Below are positions 1 to 5,810 of a stretch of 18,221 nucleotides of DNA, piece after piece. The notes under the pieces are model-generated. The model worked only from the letters and a program-made list of their open reading frames with translations. It made no database searches and was not told the DNA's origin. The position numbers and the translations under genes were made by a program. Each line of letters opens with the position of its first letter. Within the stretch, counting starts at the first letter, position 1. The DNA is from DATFMH01 sp035267045 (lineage in GTDB: Bacteria > Bacteroidota > Rhodothermia > Balneolales > DATFMH01), in the NCBI GenBank assembly GCA_035267045.1, contig DATFMH010000133.1, positions 1-18,221 on the forward strand. The letters run 5' to 3'.

Positions 1-809
1 AGCCGGTCGATAAAAGTGTGGTCGCCGATCTTGATAGGCTCGCCACTGTACTTGCCCGCCAGAAACCGGCCTGGGAGCCCGGTACGCATCAGTCCTATCA
101 CGCGTTAACGCTCGGCTTCTACGAAGGCGAGTTGATGCGCAGGGTGGATCCGCAGCACCGCAGCCTCGGGCAGTTCTTCCAGGATGAGATCGCTACGCCA
201 CTTGGTCTGGACCTTTATATCCGTCTGCCTGAGTCGATTCCAAACTCCAGGCTGGCAACCCTTTCCAGCCCGAGTTTGTTAGAAAGACTTTTGCACTTTC
301 CGATTCGATTGACCTTGGCCGGGATGAATCCTCGTTCTGATATCTACCGTGCGCTCATTGTGAATCCGGGTGCCGGTATATCACTAGATAAGGAGCGCAT
401 CTACGCGCGGAATTTAGAGGTGCCTTCCGGAGGCGGGGTTGGAACCGCACGATCAATCGCAAAAGCTTATAGCGTATTTGCGACTGGTGGAAAGGAATTG
501 AAGTTGCGCAGGGAGACATTGGAGGCCTTGTCCTCACCGGCGATACCTTCTAAAAACGGCTTCTACGACGAAGGCATGAAGGGAGATGTTCAGTTCTCAC
601 TGGGATTTATGAAACCCAGCCCAACCATACCATTTGGTAGCGCCATTTCATTCGGATCTCCCGGAGCGGGTGGTGCCATGGGTTTTGCCGATTCAGATAA
701 CGACATCGGTTACGGATACGTCACAAGCCAAATGGGGACGACACTTACGGGCGATCCGCGTGACCTCGCACTCCGAAATGCAGTGTATATCATTGGAAGC
801 AACACTTAG
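1..809 (+). CDS. Serine hydrolase, beta-lactamase/CubicO class (5' end outside window)
   Basis: The frame is open from position 3 to the TAG at 807-809, so about 268 C-terminal residues are present and the start lies upstream; the GTG at 18 is probably internal. Sequence near the left edge reads WEPGTHQSYHALTLGFYEGEL, cut here to its useful core YHALTLGF, which fits the YxN-equivalent catalytic tyrosine region of penicillin-binding-protein-like esterases and LACTB-like proteins. Near the C-terminus FGSPGAGGAMGFAD fits the third (HxG/KTG-like) active-site motif, followed by a final beta strand reading GYGYVTSQMG. The SxxK nucleophile motif would be upstream and cannot be checked. Such enzymes hydrolyse esters or amides of small substrates; the substrate here is unknown. 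The gene is GC-richer than most of the window and is followed after 15 bp by a broken membrane-protein gene. Confidence 0.85.
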   Translation, partial: PVDKSVVADLDRLATVLARQKPAWEPGTHQSYHALTLGFYEGELMRRVDPQHRSLGQFFQDEIATPLGLDLYIRLPESIPNSRLATLSSPSLLERLLHFPIRLTLAGMNPRSDIYRALIVNPGAGISLDKERIYARNLEVPSGGGVGTARSIAKAYSVFATGGKELKLRRETLEALSSPAIPSKNGFYDEGMKGDVQFSLGFMKPSPTIPFGSAISFGSPGAGGAMGFADSDNDIGYGYVTSQMGTTLTGDPRDLALRNAVYIIGSNT

Positions 810-824
810 CTGCTGAGTCAATCA

Positions 825-1496
825 ATGGGACAATCTACCTTACCCAACATCAAAGAATTGAAAACAAGTCAGGTAGCTCAAAGTGCACTACTTATCTGCG
901 GCATCCTGTCTTCGGTGCTTTGGATTGCTGCCGATATTATTGCATCAACACTATTGGAGGGCTATAGCTATTTCCATCAAACCCCCAGTGAGTTGAGTGT
1001 TATTGGGACTCCGACAAAGACGCTCTTGGTCCAAACTGACCTTGCGTACAGCATCCTCCTTACCGCATTCGGTTTTGGAGTCTGGTTATCCGCTCATAGA
1101 AAGCACTCTTTGCGCATATCTGCAGGACTGTTAATCGCATAAGGAATCATCAGTTTTGCATGGTTTTTTGTCCCGATGCATCCCAGGGGAACCGAGTTTA
1201 CGCTGACCGATACCCTGCACGTCGGGATAGCGGCGGTAACGGTTCTTTTGATTCTGCTCATCATCGGATTCGGGGTTAATGCTTTTGGAAAACGGTTCCG
1301 CATCTATTCGATTGTGACGCTCCTGATGTTTGTGGTGTTCGGCGGATTGACTTTCCTGCAAGCCGATAGGGTCATGGCAGACCTGCCGACGCCCTGGATG
1401 GGAATCTATGAGCGCATTAACGTCTACGGGTACATGATCTGGGTCGCGGTACTGGCCATCGGCCTCTTGCGTAGCCGGTCTGGAGGAGAACAATGA
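825..1496 (+). pseudogene. DUF998-like membrane protein, interrupted by an in-frame TAA
   Basis: Two open segments, 825-1142 and 1143-1496, lie in the same frame and are separated only by the TAA at 1140-1142. Read through, they give about 223 residues with several hydrophobic helices: around residues 19-40, 66-88 and 98-115, and three more in the second half. The join reads LLIA-stop-GIISFAWFF followed by VPMHPRGTE. The PMHxRG motif is what I associate with DUF998 proteins, which are small six-helix membrane proteins of unknown function and about this length. The missing residue could be Tyr (TAT or TAC to TAA). An ATG at 1176 could in principle restart a C-terminal fragment, but it would lack half of the bundle. 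The family name is from memory; the shared frame and the stop are seen directly. A sequencing error is the alternative. Confidence 0.7.
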
Positions 1497-1809
1497 ATAT
1501 CTCCAAACCACCATACCGAATAAGCGGGATCGCAGACTTCTCTTTGTCGGGCTCTCGCTTGTTGCCTCTAGCATTAACGTCCAACCTCCGGCATATGACC
1601 AGGACGAGGCGACTTTGGCGGCCTGGTTTGTTGAGAACGGTACATGGTTTCGGTTTGGCATAACGGTTTTGCCGGCACTGGTAAGGGGGGATCGCTTTGG
1701 GCATTTCTGGCTAGACAACTACAAATGGGCGACAGGTACCATAATTCGATTTGATGTAAACAATGATGACCCAGCCAACGTGCACATTGATTTTGGTATA
1801 AGCAAATAA
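1493..1809 (+). pseudogene. Remnant of an unidentified small gene, frameshifted near its 5' end
   Basis: An ATG at 1493 overlaps the stop of the preceding gene (ATGA), the usual arrangement of a coupled next gene. Its own frame, however, soon turns into a polar, arginine-rich translation. The plausible protein continues in another frame (codons starting at 1495, 1498 and so on): NKRDRRLLFVGLSLVASS, then QPPAYDQDEATLAAWFVENG, up to the TAA at 1807-1809. That frame has no ATG between 1493 and 1615, so a one- or two-base indel just after the start is the simplest reading. The sequence has one likely membrane segment (LLFVGLSLVASS). I do not recognise the family. It may belong to the same decayed cassette as the DUF998-like gene. 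Confidence 0.4.
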
Positions 1810-1905
1810 TCCGCTGGTTTCTACCTTCAATTTGGTGAAGCATTTTAAGCTAGAATATGATAATCGTAGAGTAACAATCAGTAATACAGTTAGAACCGAA
1901 AATAT

Positions 1906-2322
1906 TTATTTCAATACCTTCGAAACCCAGGCCCGACTAACACCAAATTTCATAGCAATCTCGGCTTGGTTTTTTACCTCTCCTAAATCAAGTAACTCCT
2001 GGTAAAATTTGCGTTGTTCAGCCCGACTTTTCCGTTTTTTCTTCTTTTTTGATGATTTAGAGTTAATAAATTTTGTGTAAAATTTTTGGTTCACATCATT
2101 AAAATTTGGGTACAAATTGAGCAGTTTTTGGTAGTAAATTTTGTACTCATTTCCTTTAGGATCCCGTCTTAGGACTCTAATAGGCCATTGTAGAGGAAAG
2201 ACTTTCCGCATATCATCTGTATACGTGAAGCAAACATTATAAGGGCTGTAACGATGAAAGGTTACGGTCCTTTTTTTAGTTAAGCCGGTGGGCTCCACCC
2301 TAAAATGGGTGGGATTCATCAA
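1906..2322 (-). CDS. Small helix-turn-helix protein next to a RAYT transposase
   Basis: The reading frame is 138 codons. The C-terminal 35 or so residues form a clear helix-turn-helix: RKFYQELLDLGEVKNQAEIA followed by MKFGVSRAWVSKVLK, resembling the HTH seen next to or inside site-specific recombinases. A lysine-rich stretch around residues 90-100 (KSSKKKKKRKSR) precedes it, and the middle is rich in Tyr, Phe and Asn. The first 14 or so residues (MMNPTHFRVEPTGL) are a translation of a REP-like repeat at 2284-2320, so the true start may be the internal ATG at 2211 (MRKVFPLQW), giving about 101 residues. The gene lies 62 bp downstream of the RAYT gene on the same strand. It probably binds DNA. 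Whether it works with the transposase is an inference from position only. Confidence 0.5.
   Translation of the reverse strand: MMNPTHFRVEPTGLTKKRTVTFHRYSPYNVCFTYTDDMRKVFPLQWPIRVLRRDPKGNEYKIYYQKLLNLYPNFNDVNQKFYTKFINSKSSKKKKKRKSRAEQRKFYQELLDLGEVKNQAEIAMKFGVSRAWVSKVLK
2284..2320 (-). repeat. REP-like unit 1 (37 bp)
   Basis: Read on the minus strand the unit begins GATG and ends CCGGC. It contains a perfect 6-bp stem, CCACCC/GGGTGG, around the loop ATTTTA. It is the same length (37 bp) and has the same head, stem position and tail as the unit at 2341-2377, in the same orientation, 57 bp away. A tetranucleotide head followed by a hairpin is the general design of REP elements mobilised by RAYT transposases, and the RAYT gene is adjacent. 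It overlaps the apparent 5' end of the HTH frame. Confidence 0.65.
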
Positions 2323-2340
2323 TTAGAATTTCCAGGATAT

Positions 2341-2377
2341 GCCGGAGGGACGCCACTCTTAAAGAGTGGTGCCCATC
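2341..2377 (-). repeat. REP-like unit 2 (37 bp), just downstream of the RAYT gene
   Basis: On the minus strand it begins GATG and ends CCGGC. The stem is CCACTC/GAGTGG around TTTAA. The hairpin extends outward to GGGC/GTCCC-type pairing with a single bulged base (plus-strand A at 2350), a shape typical of REP elements. Head, tail, length and orientation match unit 1 while the stem bases differ but still pair, so the structure is conserved beyond the sequence. It lies 7 bp after the RAYT stop codon. Confidence 0.65.
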
Positions 2378-2384
2378 GAATAGT

Positions 2385-2933
2385 TTAAATCCAATATTCA
2401 TTCTTAATATTGGTGATTGTCTTGTTTGAAAATTTTACAAAATCATCCTTATTCTGAAATTGATTCATAATTGAATCACGGGAAGGTAACGTACCATTTC
2501 GTAAACCGGCATAATCGGGATAGCTACTATATGGCCAATCTTTCAAGTGTTCGCTTAACTTGTCTCTCAATGGCTTTTGATGAATATAGGTAGCAATAAT
2601 TAGCAAATCAGCTTGATTATCAATAAGCTTTGATATTGCACGATTTGGAAATAAACTTCCGGATCTACCGGTCTTTATATTTATCATTTTGGCATATGTA
2701 CCTTGTAATATGCCAATATACTTTTTTATTCGTGTGATATCATCTCCAACCACTTTAACAAGGAAATGAAATTGAGTTGGCATTAAGCAATAAGCCAAAA
2801 CAGATAACTCCTTATTTAGAAATTGACGGTATTTCTTTAGAAATAATAAATAATCGGAATGCTCCCTGAACAATTTATCCCCTTCGATACAAGAATTATA
2901 AATGTGATAGTATTTACCCTGTTCTAATTCCAT
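2385..2933 (-). CDS. REP-associated tyrosine transposase (RAYT, Y1/IS200-like fold)
   Basis: The protein has 182 residues, in the usual range for single-domain RAYTs. Recognisable Y1-transposase landmarks in order are YYHIYNSCIEGDKLF (residues 8-22), LAYCLMPTQFHFLVKV (about 47-62), RSGSLFPNRAI (90-100) and ATYIHQKPLRDKL (114-126), where Tyr116 is the expected catalytic tyrosine, followed by WPYSSYPDYAG. RAYTs are single-strand nucleases that recognise REP hairpins and are generally single-copy, domesticated relatives of IS200/IS605 transposases. The HUH metal-binding motif, normally HFH or HxH in MPNHFHLL, reads QFH (Gln54-Phe55-His56), so the first metal ligand appears substituted. The two REP-like units directly downstream support the assignment. 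ATG at 2933 is the only sensible start; no good Shine-Dalgarno is visible. Confidence 0.9.
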   Translation of the reverse strand: MELEQGKYYHIYNSCIEGDKLFREHSDYLLFLKKYRQFLNKELSVLAYCLMPTQFHFLVKVVGDDITRIKKYIGILQGTYAKMINIKTGRSGSLFPNRAISKLIDNQADLLIIATYIHQKPLRDKLSEHLKDWPYSSYPDYAGLRNGTLPSRDSIMNQFQNKDDFVKFSNKTITNIKNEYWI

Positions 2934-3031
2934 AGCCCTCCCGTTTACTTAATTAGATCATGTAAGTAAAAAGACACAATAAGGAAGCAATCCTTACAAA
3001 TTATAGTTTTATCCATGAAATGATCCACCGG

Positions 3032-3060
3032 ATAGAATCTATTAACAGAATAGATTCTAT
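3032..3060. promoter_or_regulatory. 12-bp perfect inverted repeat upstream of the tautomerase gene
   Basis: ATAGAATCTATT at 3032-3043 and AATAGATTCTAT at 3049-3060 are exact reverse complements separated by AACAG. T bases run on to 3063. The element lies 66 bp before the tautomerase start and 98 bp before the RAYT start, in the divergent spacer 2934-3126. It could be an operator for a dimeric regulator or a weak terminator/attenuator reading rightward. The short T run and AT-rich stem make the terminator reading less attractive. Confidence 0.5.
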
Positions 3061-3126
3061 TTTGAGGAGTTATATCTTATAGGTACGTAAACTTTTTGAG
3101 GATTATCAAAGTATAAAAATGTTATT

Positions 3127-3468
3127 ATGCCATATCTAAAAATTCAGACTAATAAACAGATCGATCAAAAAGAAGAAGTAATTAAGAAAGTATCGAATAT
3201 TGTTGCTGCGCAATTAGATAAATCGGAGAAATACGTGATGGTTGCGCTTGAACCGGATTTCAGTATGTCCTTTGGTGGAAGTTTTGAATCAACGGCATTT
3301 ATTCAATTGAAAAGTATTGGATTACCGGAGTCTAAGACAAAAAAGATCTCTTACGAGTTATGTGAATTTATGGAAGAGGAGCTGGGCATTCCAAAAGATC
3401 GTGTTTATATCGAATTTACAGATGTCAAGCCATCTTATTGGGGATATAACGGTAGCACATTTCAATGA
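3127..3468 (+). CDS. MIF-like tautomerase (phenylpyruvate/dopachrome tautomerase family)
   Basis: At 113 residues it matches the usual 114-115 of the macrophage migration inhibitory factor family. Pro2, which becomes the N-terminal catalytic proline after Met removal, is present (MPYLKIQTN), and this fixes the start. Lys32 in DKSEKYVMVAL aligns by eye with MIF Lys33. The next strand, MSFGGSFESTAFIQLKSIG, carries the conserved GGS(x)2 turn and the C-terminal part reads LGIPKDRVYIEFTDV, as in the family. The protein should be a cytosolic trimer catalysing keto-enol tautomerisation; the bacterial substrate is not known. The MIF CxxC motif is absent. The gene stands alone, convergent with the osmC-type gene, with no close Shine-Dalgarno. 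Confidence 0.9.
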   Translation: MPYLKIQTNKQIDQKEEVIKKVSNIVAAQLDKSEKYVMVALEPDFSMSFGGSFESTAFIQLKSIGLPESKTKKISYELCEFMEEELGIPKDRVYIEFTDVKPSYWGYNGSTFQ

Positions 3469-3591
3469 GCATTTATAATTATCAGTAACAGTTGTACCCT
3501 TACCGAGGCAACACTTTGTTAAGATTTTAAAAGCTTTAAATAAAATCAAAAAGAACGGCATTTTTACCTGGAAACGACCCAAAAAAATCCG

Positions 3592-4029
3592 TCACCCCTG
3601 TTTCCTGTTTACGGTCTCTTCAACATCATTGATAGAAAAACTATAATTTATTTCAGCTGTATGTTCCAAAGTTTTAGATGCTGAGCAGTATTTATCCAAT
3701 GACAGGTTTATGGCGCGTTCTGCCTTTTTCCCATCAATATCGCCATAAAATTTATAGTGTATATGAATTTTACGGAACAGGGAATAGGTACCCATTTTTT
3801 CACGCTCACCATCGACTTCGATTTTGAAGTCTTCGGGATTTTGTTTTTGCTTTTTCAGAATCCCTATAATATCAATAGCACTACAACTTCCAACCGCCAT
3901 CAGAAGTAATTGCATGGGACGCACTCCCTGTGCATTTTCTTTTGCACCATCAATATGGACAGTATTTCCATATTCATTACGTGCTTCCATATAAGTGTCA
4001 TCATTAAGACGATCAATCGTTATCTTCAT
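3592..4029 (-). CDS. OsmC/Ohr-family thiol-dependent peroxidase
   Basis: This 145-residue protein has the OsmC layout. An N-terminal beta-rich part ends in DGAKENAQGVRPMQLLLMAV. The peroxidatic cysteine lies in GSCSAIDI (Cys49) and the second cysteine in LDKYCSASKTL (Cys115), followed by HTAEINYSFSI. Family members reduce organic hydroperoxides using these two cysteines in a dimer whose active site lies between subunits; the GVRPMQLLL segment usually supplies residues near the active site. The sequence resembles the YhfA-like branch more than Ohr, judged from memory. The gene is transcribed away from the DUF1648 gene across a 226-bp spacer and converges on the tautomerase. No unusual composition is seen. 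Confidence 0.9.
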   Translation of the reverse strand: MKITIDRLNDDTYMEARNEYGNTVHIDGAKENAQGVRPMQLLLMAVGSCSAIDIIGILKKQKQNPEDFKIEVDGEREKMGTYSLFRKIHIHYKFYGDIDGKKAERAINLSLDKYCSASKTLEHTAEINYSFSINDVEETVNRKQG

Positions 4030-4255
4030 AATAAAATATTTTTATAAAGTTCCATCATTTTAAATGCAAAAGAGTTATATCACTACGATATGAATAGTTA
4101 AAATAGTCCGACCGGATGGTTAAATAAAGGGGAAATAATAAAAACCTTAATGTTACAATCGATTATCGCATTACAGATCTGTTTAACTTAACTTCTTCGG
4201 ATATTGATGAATAAGAAACACATAATCTTATAATATACGATGACGCGTTTTAGAT

Positions 4256-4780
4256 ATGAGTATTGGAGATAATAACATAGCAAAGTCTAAACACTTAGCA
4301 GGCACGTTAATGATAATGTTGCTGTTCATAGGTACTCTACAAATATATCTGTATTCATCGATGTTGCCGCAGAAAATAGCCACTCATTTTAATGCACATG
4401 GTCAGGCAGATGGCTGGATGTCGCACAGAGCGTTTATATTGTATTCAATAGGTATGTTCTATTTTATGGGAGGAATATTTCTTCTGTCTGGTTGGGTAAT
4501 CCCTAAATTGCCAACGGAATTGATCAATATTCCTAACAGGGGATATTGGCTGCACCCGGCACGTAAGGAACAGGCTGTTGAAGTTTTAATAACTTATTTA
4601 TACTGGATTGGTGTGTCTACAATATTATTTTTGTTAATATTAACACAGATGACCATTCTGGCAAATATACATCAGTCAATAATAAGCAGTAAAATATTCT
4701 GGACTGTTACAGGGAGCTATATTGTATGCATATTTACGCTTGGATGGAAAATGTACCGTTATTTCAAACCCACACACTAA
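4256..4780 (+). CDS. DUF1648-domain integral membrane protein
   Basis: The protein has 174 residues with four hydrophobic segments near residues 14-38, 59-83, 98-126 and 143-166. The loop after the first helix reads LPQKIATHFNAHGQADGWMS, which is the DUF1648 signature (P..I..HFN..G..DGW). DUF1648 occurs alone or at the N-terminus of SdpI-type immunity proteins and other membrane proteins; the biochemical role of stand-alone copies is unknown. The ATG at 4256 gives a short polar N-terminus before the first helix. No ribosome binding site stands out. The 226 bp before it, shared with the divergent OsmC-type gene, hold no structure I can defend. Confidence 0.8.
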   Translation: MSIGDNNIAKSKHLAGTLMIMLLFIGTLQIYLYSSMLPQKIATHFNAHGQADGWMSHRAFILYSIGMFYFMGGIFLLSGWVIPKLPTELINIPNRGYWLHPARKEQAVEVLITYLYWIGVSTILFLLILTQMTILANIHQSIISSKIFWTVTGSYIVCIFTLGWKMYRYFKPTH

Positions 4781-4803
4781 TTGTTGAAAGACTATTCCAA
4801 ATC

Positions 4804-5283
4804 TTAAAGATCGAACTGAAATTCGAAATTATCAGGCAAGTGAAACCATTCTTTGGCTGCAGTTGATTGTAATGTTTTCTCCTTATAATATTTTTTTACA
4901 AGAGAATTATTACCCCATACGAATATATCTTCATTATTTTCCATAAAACGCCACCATTCGTATGGCTGACCCATTTTCTTCATACGCTCATTGATGATGA
5001 AGACATATAACCATGTTATGGTTTCATGATAAAGTCCGGGCCTGTCAAAAGCCTGGGCAAGTTGCTTAATACCATTTGATAAACGTTGCAGAACTTCATT
5101 TACCGGGTAGAGTTGAAGGTACAGCCAGGCAATTTTAATATGTTCCTTATGGTGAAATTGTTCTTCGGACAGTATAACGGCTTCAAACTTATCGATGAAC
5201 AACTGGTCTTCTCTTGAAAATGTTGTAAAACGTGGATTCGTTTTGCTAAATCTAAATGTTTGATTCATTCTAAAAAATTTCAA
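4804..5283 (-). CDS. Uncharacterised His-rich helical protein
   Basis: This is a 159-residue soluble protein that I recognise only as a recurrent family of uncharacterised bacterial proteins. It is predicted mostly helical, with two histidine-containing motifs: EEQFHHKEHIKIAWLYLQL (His44, His45, His48) and RPGLYHETITWLYVF (His86, Glu87, Thr88). The spacing FxHxxH...YHET suggests a metal or phosphate-binding helical bundle, but no activity can be assigned from sequence alone. Start choice is open: ATG at 5283, or the ATG five codons later at 5268 (MNQTF), which would remove MKFFR. The gene converges on the DUF1648 gene with a gap of 23 bp and is preceded by a long AT-rich spacer. Confidence 0.7.
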   Translation of the reverse strand: MKFFRMNQTFRFSKTNPRFTTFSREDQLFIDKFEAVILSEEQFHHKEHIKIAWLYLQLYPVNEVLQRLSNGIKQLAQAFDRPGLYHETITWLYVFIINERMKKMGQPYEWWRFMENNEDIFVWGNNSLVKKYYKEKTLQSTAAKEWFHLPDNFEFQFDL

Positions 5284-5810
5284 ACAAGATCATTATTTCA
5301 GTTATAATAAATTTCTGTAAAGACTCTCAAAAGGCTTTTCAAAACCCATGATATTGGGCAAAAGAACAGTTTTGCAATGCCTTCTCTCAGTTAGTAGCGA
5401 CCTCTTATCTTATACCCAATTAGATTTCTTTATAAAGAACGAAATAAATGTAATAATTTCTCTATCCAATGAACATCTTTTTAAGATGGAATACACTTGT
5501 TAAAACAGGAATAGGATGAATAAAAATTTATATATAAATATATAAAATAATTAAACATATAGTTATTTTTATACGGCAAAGATAATTAAATAATAATTAT
5601 TTACATACTGGATATGAGTTTGCAAAACTAAATATATATAATAAAGCGTAGTTGGTTATCAATAAAACCCAATAAAAATACTTTATAATTCTTCGTTTAT
5701 ATAAATATTTCTCTTGCACTCATCATCATGATGTATGATTTTAAATCGTTGAATGATATTGCATTTGATCGTTATATATCCACATTTCTATCACTTAACT
5801 CATTAGATAA
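5284..5810. other. 527-bp AT-rich intergenic region before the GH92 gene
   Basis: No gene is visible. Base composition is extreme in places (6/60 G+C at 5521-5580), with long A/T alternations around 5525-5600. A 10-bp palindrome, CATCATGATG, lies at 5724-5733. The region separates two divergent genes (the His-rich protein and GH92) and must hold both promoters, but I could not place a convincing -33/-7 pair. No Shine-Dalgarno sequence precedes the GH92 ATG. Confidence 0.6.

Noticed and set aside
1131..1718. 195-codon minus-strand frame across the DUF998-like block
   Set aside because: It is antisense to a better membrane-protein frame, rich in Arg/Ser/Pro, and has no domain; a shadow caused by high GC.
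2284..2377. CRISPR repeats
   Set aside because: Only two units, stems differ in sequence, no further spacers and no cas genes; the REP reading fits better.
3032..3063. Intrinsic terminator for the RAYT gene
   Set aside because: The RAYT gene runs leftward and ends at 2385, so this hairpin is upstream of it; on the plus strand no gene ends here and the T run is short.
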